Origin: an uncultured Oscillospiraceae bacterium
GTDB lineage: Bacteria > Bacillota > Clostridia > Oscillospirales > Oscillospiraceae
DNA length: 6,431 bases
NCBI GenBank assembly: GCA_934565775.1
Contig: CAKTIN010000093.1
Span: 1-6,431, forward strand
Reading direction: 5' to 3'
Shown: positions 5,569-6,431 of the stretch, piece by piece
Numbering within the stretch: the first letter of the stretch is position 1
Layout of the letters: every line of letters starts with the position of its first letter
Notes under the pieces: model-generated
What the model saw: the letters and a program-made list of their open reading frames with translations, nothing else
Told to the model about the DNA's origin: nothing
Databases searched by the model: none
Program-made: the position numbers and the translations under genes

Positions 5569-5677
5569 GTTAAAATGCTAAATTCTTCTGCAATTCCACA
5601 CTTTTTCCGGAAGTTTACGGTTTGTAAAGTGCCGCAAAAAACCGGAAGCCCTTTTGTGTTTGATTCTGCATTTTAAC
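5569..5677. repeat. Nested inverted repeat, interior fold 2
   Basis: The outer arms GTTAAAATGC (5569-5578) and GCATTTTAAC (5668-5677) match perfectly over 10 bp. Inside, in order, are ACAC/GTGT (5598-5601 with 5656-5659), TTCCGG/CCGGAA (5605-5610 with 5642-5647) and TTTAC/GTAAA (5614-5618 with 5624-5628). The inner arms are short and individually could be chance; the outer one is not likely to be. Confidence 0.55.
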
Positions 5678-5701
5678 GGTCCGGGGGGTTCTTGACAGTC
5701 T

Positions 5702-5729
5702 GAGCGGGCTGCTGGTCAGCCGCCCGCTC
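5702..5729. repeat. Right GC-rich palindrome of the repeat pair
   Basis: Arms 5702-5714 and 5717-5729 (13 bp, one mismatch) flank GT. The preceding TTGACA (5692-5697) and CTGA match the inverted left copy. The TGA stop of the membrane-protein gene is formed by 5716-5718, in the centre of this palindrome. On the plus strand the hairpin is followed after a short gap by T5 (5738-5742); on the minus strand no T tract follows. Confidence 0.82.
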
Positions 5730-6210
5730 GGTCTATCTTTTTGAAAAACAGGAGATGGATCAGCAGCCCATCCACAAGGAAGTCATACCAACGAAAGCTC
5801 TCATACAGCACCGGGCCGGACAGCGCCGCCGCTAAAACGATCCCCACCCGGATCCATCCGGTAAGAGGCCCGGGCGCCTTGGCCATCCAGGCCAGCCAGG
5901 CCAGGGGCGGGGTACACAGGGCAAAAAGTGTCCATCCCTTTACATAGCTCCAGCCGTAAACCCCATGGGTCAGCTCCGCCACCGCGTAATACGTCAACAG
6001 CATCCCCAGGCTGAAGGCCAGCACATTTCCCATGGCCAGCCCCCGGGAGGGGCTATACACCGCGATCCAGGTCCCCAGAAGGATCCACACCCCCAGCTGA
6101 GAGAACAGCTCCCCCAGAATCTGGGTATGCAGGTCCAGCAGCCGGGCTGCGGCTCCCATGAGCAGACCCGCCGCCAGAAGCGCGGCAGGGTGGTGCAGCA
6201 GCCGCCTCAC
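5716..6210 (-). CDS. Small multi-pass membrane protein of unknown function
   Basis: This 164-residue hydrophobic protein has about five to six membrane segments, with short loops rich in Trp, Tyr and Arg. I do not recognise it firmly; its layout recalls small uncharacterised Firmicutes membrane proteins of the DUF6518 kind, a guess only. The start is GTG at 6210, whose GTGA overlaps the stop of the upstream glycosyltransferase. No good Shine-Dalgarno is visible, so translation probably depends on coupling to that gene. The membrane part ends around LLIHLLFF, followed by KKID. The last residues (RAGG) and the TGA lie in the hairpin repeat at 5702-5729, so the native C terminus may have been altered by insertion of the repeat. 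Context suggests a partner of the glycosyltransferase, perhaps in polysaccharide or glycolipid handling; this is inference. Confidence 0.7.
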   Translation of the reverse strand: MRRLLHHPAALLAAGLLMGAAARLLDLHTQILGELFSQLGVWILLGTWIAVYSPSRGLAMGNVLAFSLGMLLTYYAVAELTHGVYGWSYVKGWTLFALCTPPLAWLAWMAKAPGPLTGWIRVGIVLAAALSGPVLYESFRWYDFLVDGLLIHLLFFKKIDRAGG

Positions 6211-6431
6211 AAGGCCGAGAAGCTGCCCTGGGGCTTATCCGCCAGCTCCCGCTTGGCATTGCCGTGGGCAATGGGCTTCCACACCTTCACCCGGCAGAAC
6301 AGCGCCAGAATATGCAGGGGGTACCAGGAGGCGGTAAACAGGGGGTACAGAAGAATGGACGGCAGCATTTGCTTCAGAGGCCGCTTGCCCACAATGGTAA
6401 AGGCCAGAGCCGTCCCTATCATGCTCACCCA
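6207..6431 (-). CDS. C-terminal end of a probable family 2 glycosyltransferase (partial)
   Basis: Only the last 74 residues are in the window; the gene continues past the right edge, so its start is not visible. The pattern is a membrane helix (about 'GTALAFTIVG'), a basic turn (KRPLK), a second hydrophobic segment (LPSILLYPLFTASWYPLHILALF), then VKVWKPIAHG and a charged tail. This closely recalls the C terminus of processive membrane GT2 enzymes (poly-GlcNAc, hyaluronan or cellulose-synthase-like), where a final YPxF..xWxPxxxxAL segment is followed by 'W.PI.H'. Such enzymes polymerise sugars and export them across the membrane. The catalytic domain is not in view, so this is family recognition from a short C-terminal signature. 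The TGA at 6207-6209 overlaps the GTG start of the next gene. Confidence 0.6.
   Translation of the reverse strand, partial: WVSMIGTALAFTIVGKRPLKQMLPSILLYPLFTASWYPLHILALFCRVKVWKPIAHGNAKRELADKPQGSFSAL

Larger units (their letters stand above)
5428..5729. repeat. Non-coding block bounded by 40-bp inverted hairpin repeats (MITE-like or structured RNA)
   Basis: This roughly 300-bp stretch holds no convincing gene. Its left end (5428-5467) and right end (5689-5728) are inverted copies of one another: reverse-complementing one and aligning gives 34 of 40 identities by eye. Each copy contains a GC-rich palindrome next to a (T)TTGACA..CTGA motif. The interior carries two further nested inverted repeats (5500-5564 and 5569-5677) and is clearly less GC-rich than the genes. 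No transposase and no evident target-site duplication are seen. It could be a non-autonomous mobile element, a dispersed intergenic repeat pair, or a structured RNA. It extends into the 3' end of the membrane-protein gene at 5716. Confidence 0.6.

Noticed and set aside
5428..5729. CRISPR array
   Set aside because: There are only two repeat copies, inverted rather than direct, with no regular spacers.

Overview
The window is GC-rich bacterial chromosome, densely coded on both strands. It has Gram-positive style signals: purine-rich AGGAG-like ribosome binding sites, near-consensus TTGACA-17-TATAAT promoters, a CCA-encoding tRNA and OmpR/VanR-type regulation. The base composition, the DegV and ZIP proteins, the acyltransferase-3 protein and the GC-rich intergenic hairpins (two copies of a 'GCGGGC..CTG..CAG..GCCCGC' palindrome) suggest a high-GC Clostridia/Oscillospiraceae-like gut anaerobe. 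That assignment is inference; there is no 16S or other strong marker. Layout, left to right: a tRNA-Arg(CCG) lacking only its first base at the window edge, followed by a strong intrinsic terminator. Then a ZIP-family metal transporter on the minus strand (138-914), with its own consensus promoter and a roughly 110-nt leader that can fold extensively. A divergent consensus promoter drives a plus-strand set: an OmpR/VanR-like response regulator (1201-1905), an overlapping membrane histidine kinase (1886-3424) and, after a hairpin whose 3' arm carries the next ribosome binding site, a multi-pass acyltransferase-3 protein (3486-4547). The acyltransferase runs 86 bp into the 3' end of a convergent DegV-family gene (minus, 4462-5343). 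Upstream of degV lies a non-coding block (about 5428-5729) bounded by two diverged inverted copies of a 40-bp hairpin repeat and filled with further nested inverted repeats; it looks like a small non-autonomous mobile element or a structured RNA. The right-hand end is a minus-strand pair: the C-terminal end of a probable family 2 glycosyltransferase (cut by the window edge) whose stop codon overlaps, as GTGA, the start of a small membrane protein. The last codons and stop of that membrane protein lie inside the hairpin repeat. Working together: the response regulator and kinase form a complete two-component system and probably control an envelope function; the adjacent acyltransferase is the obvious candidate output, either as a cell-wall or polysaccharide O-acylating enzyme or as a small-molecule acyltransferase. 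The ZIP leader and its palindrome suggest metal-responsive or RNA-level control of metal uptake. No CRISPR, phage, transposase or toxin genes are visible. The most unusual material is non-coding: the 5428-5729 element, the ZIP leader, and the hairpin that holds the acyltransferase Shine-Dalgarno sequence.
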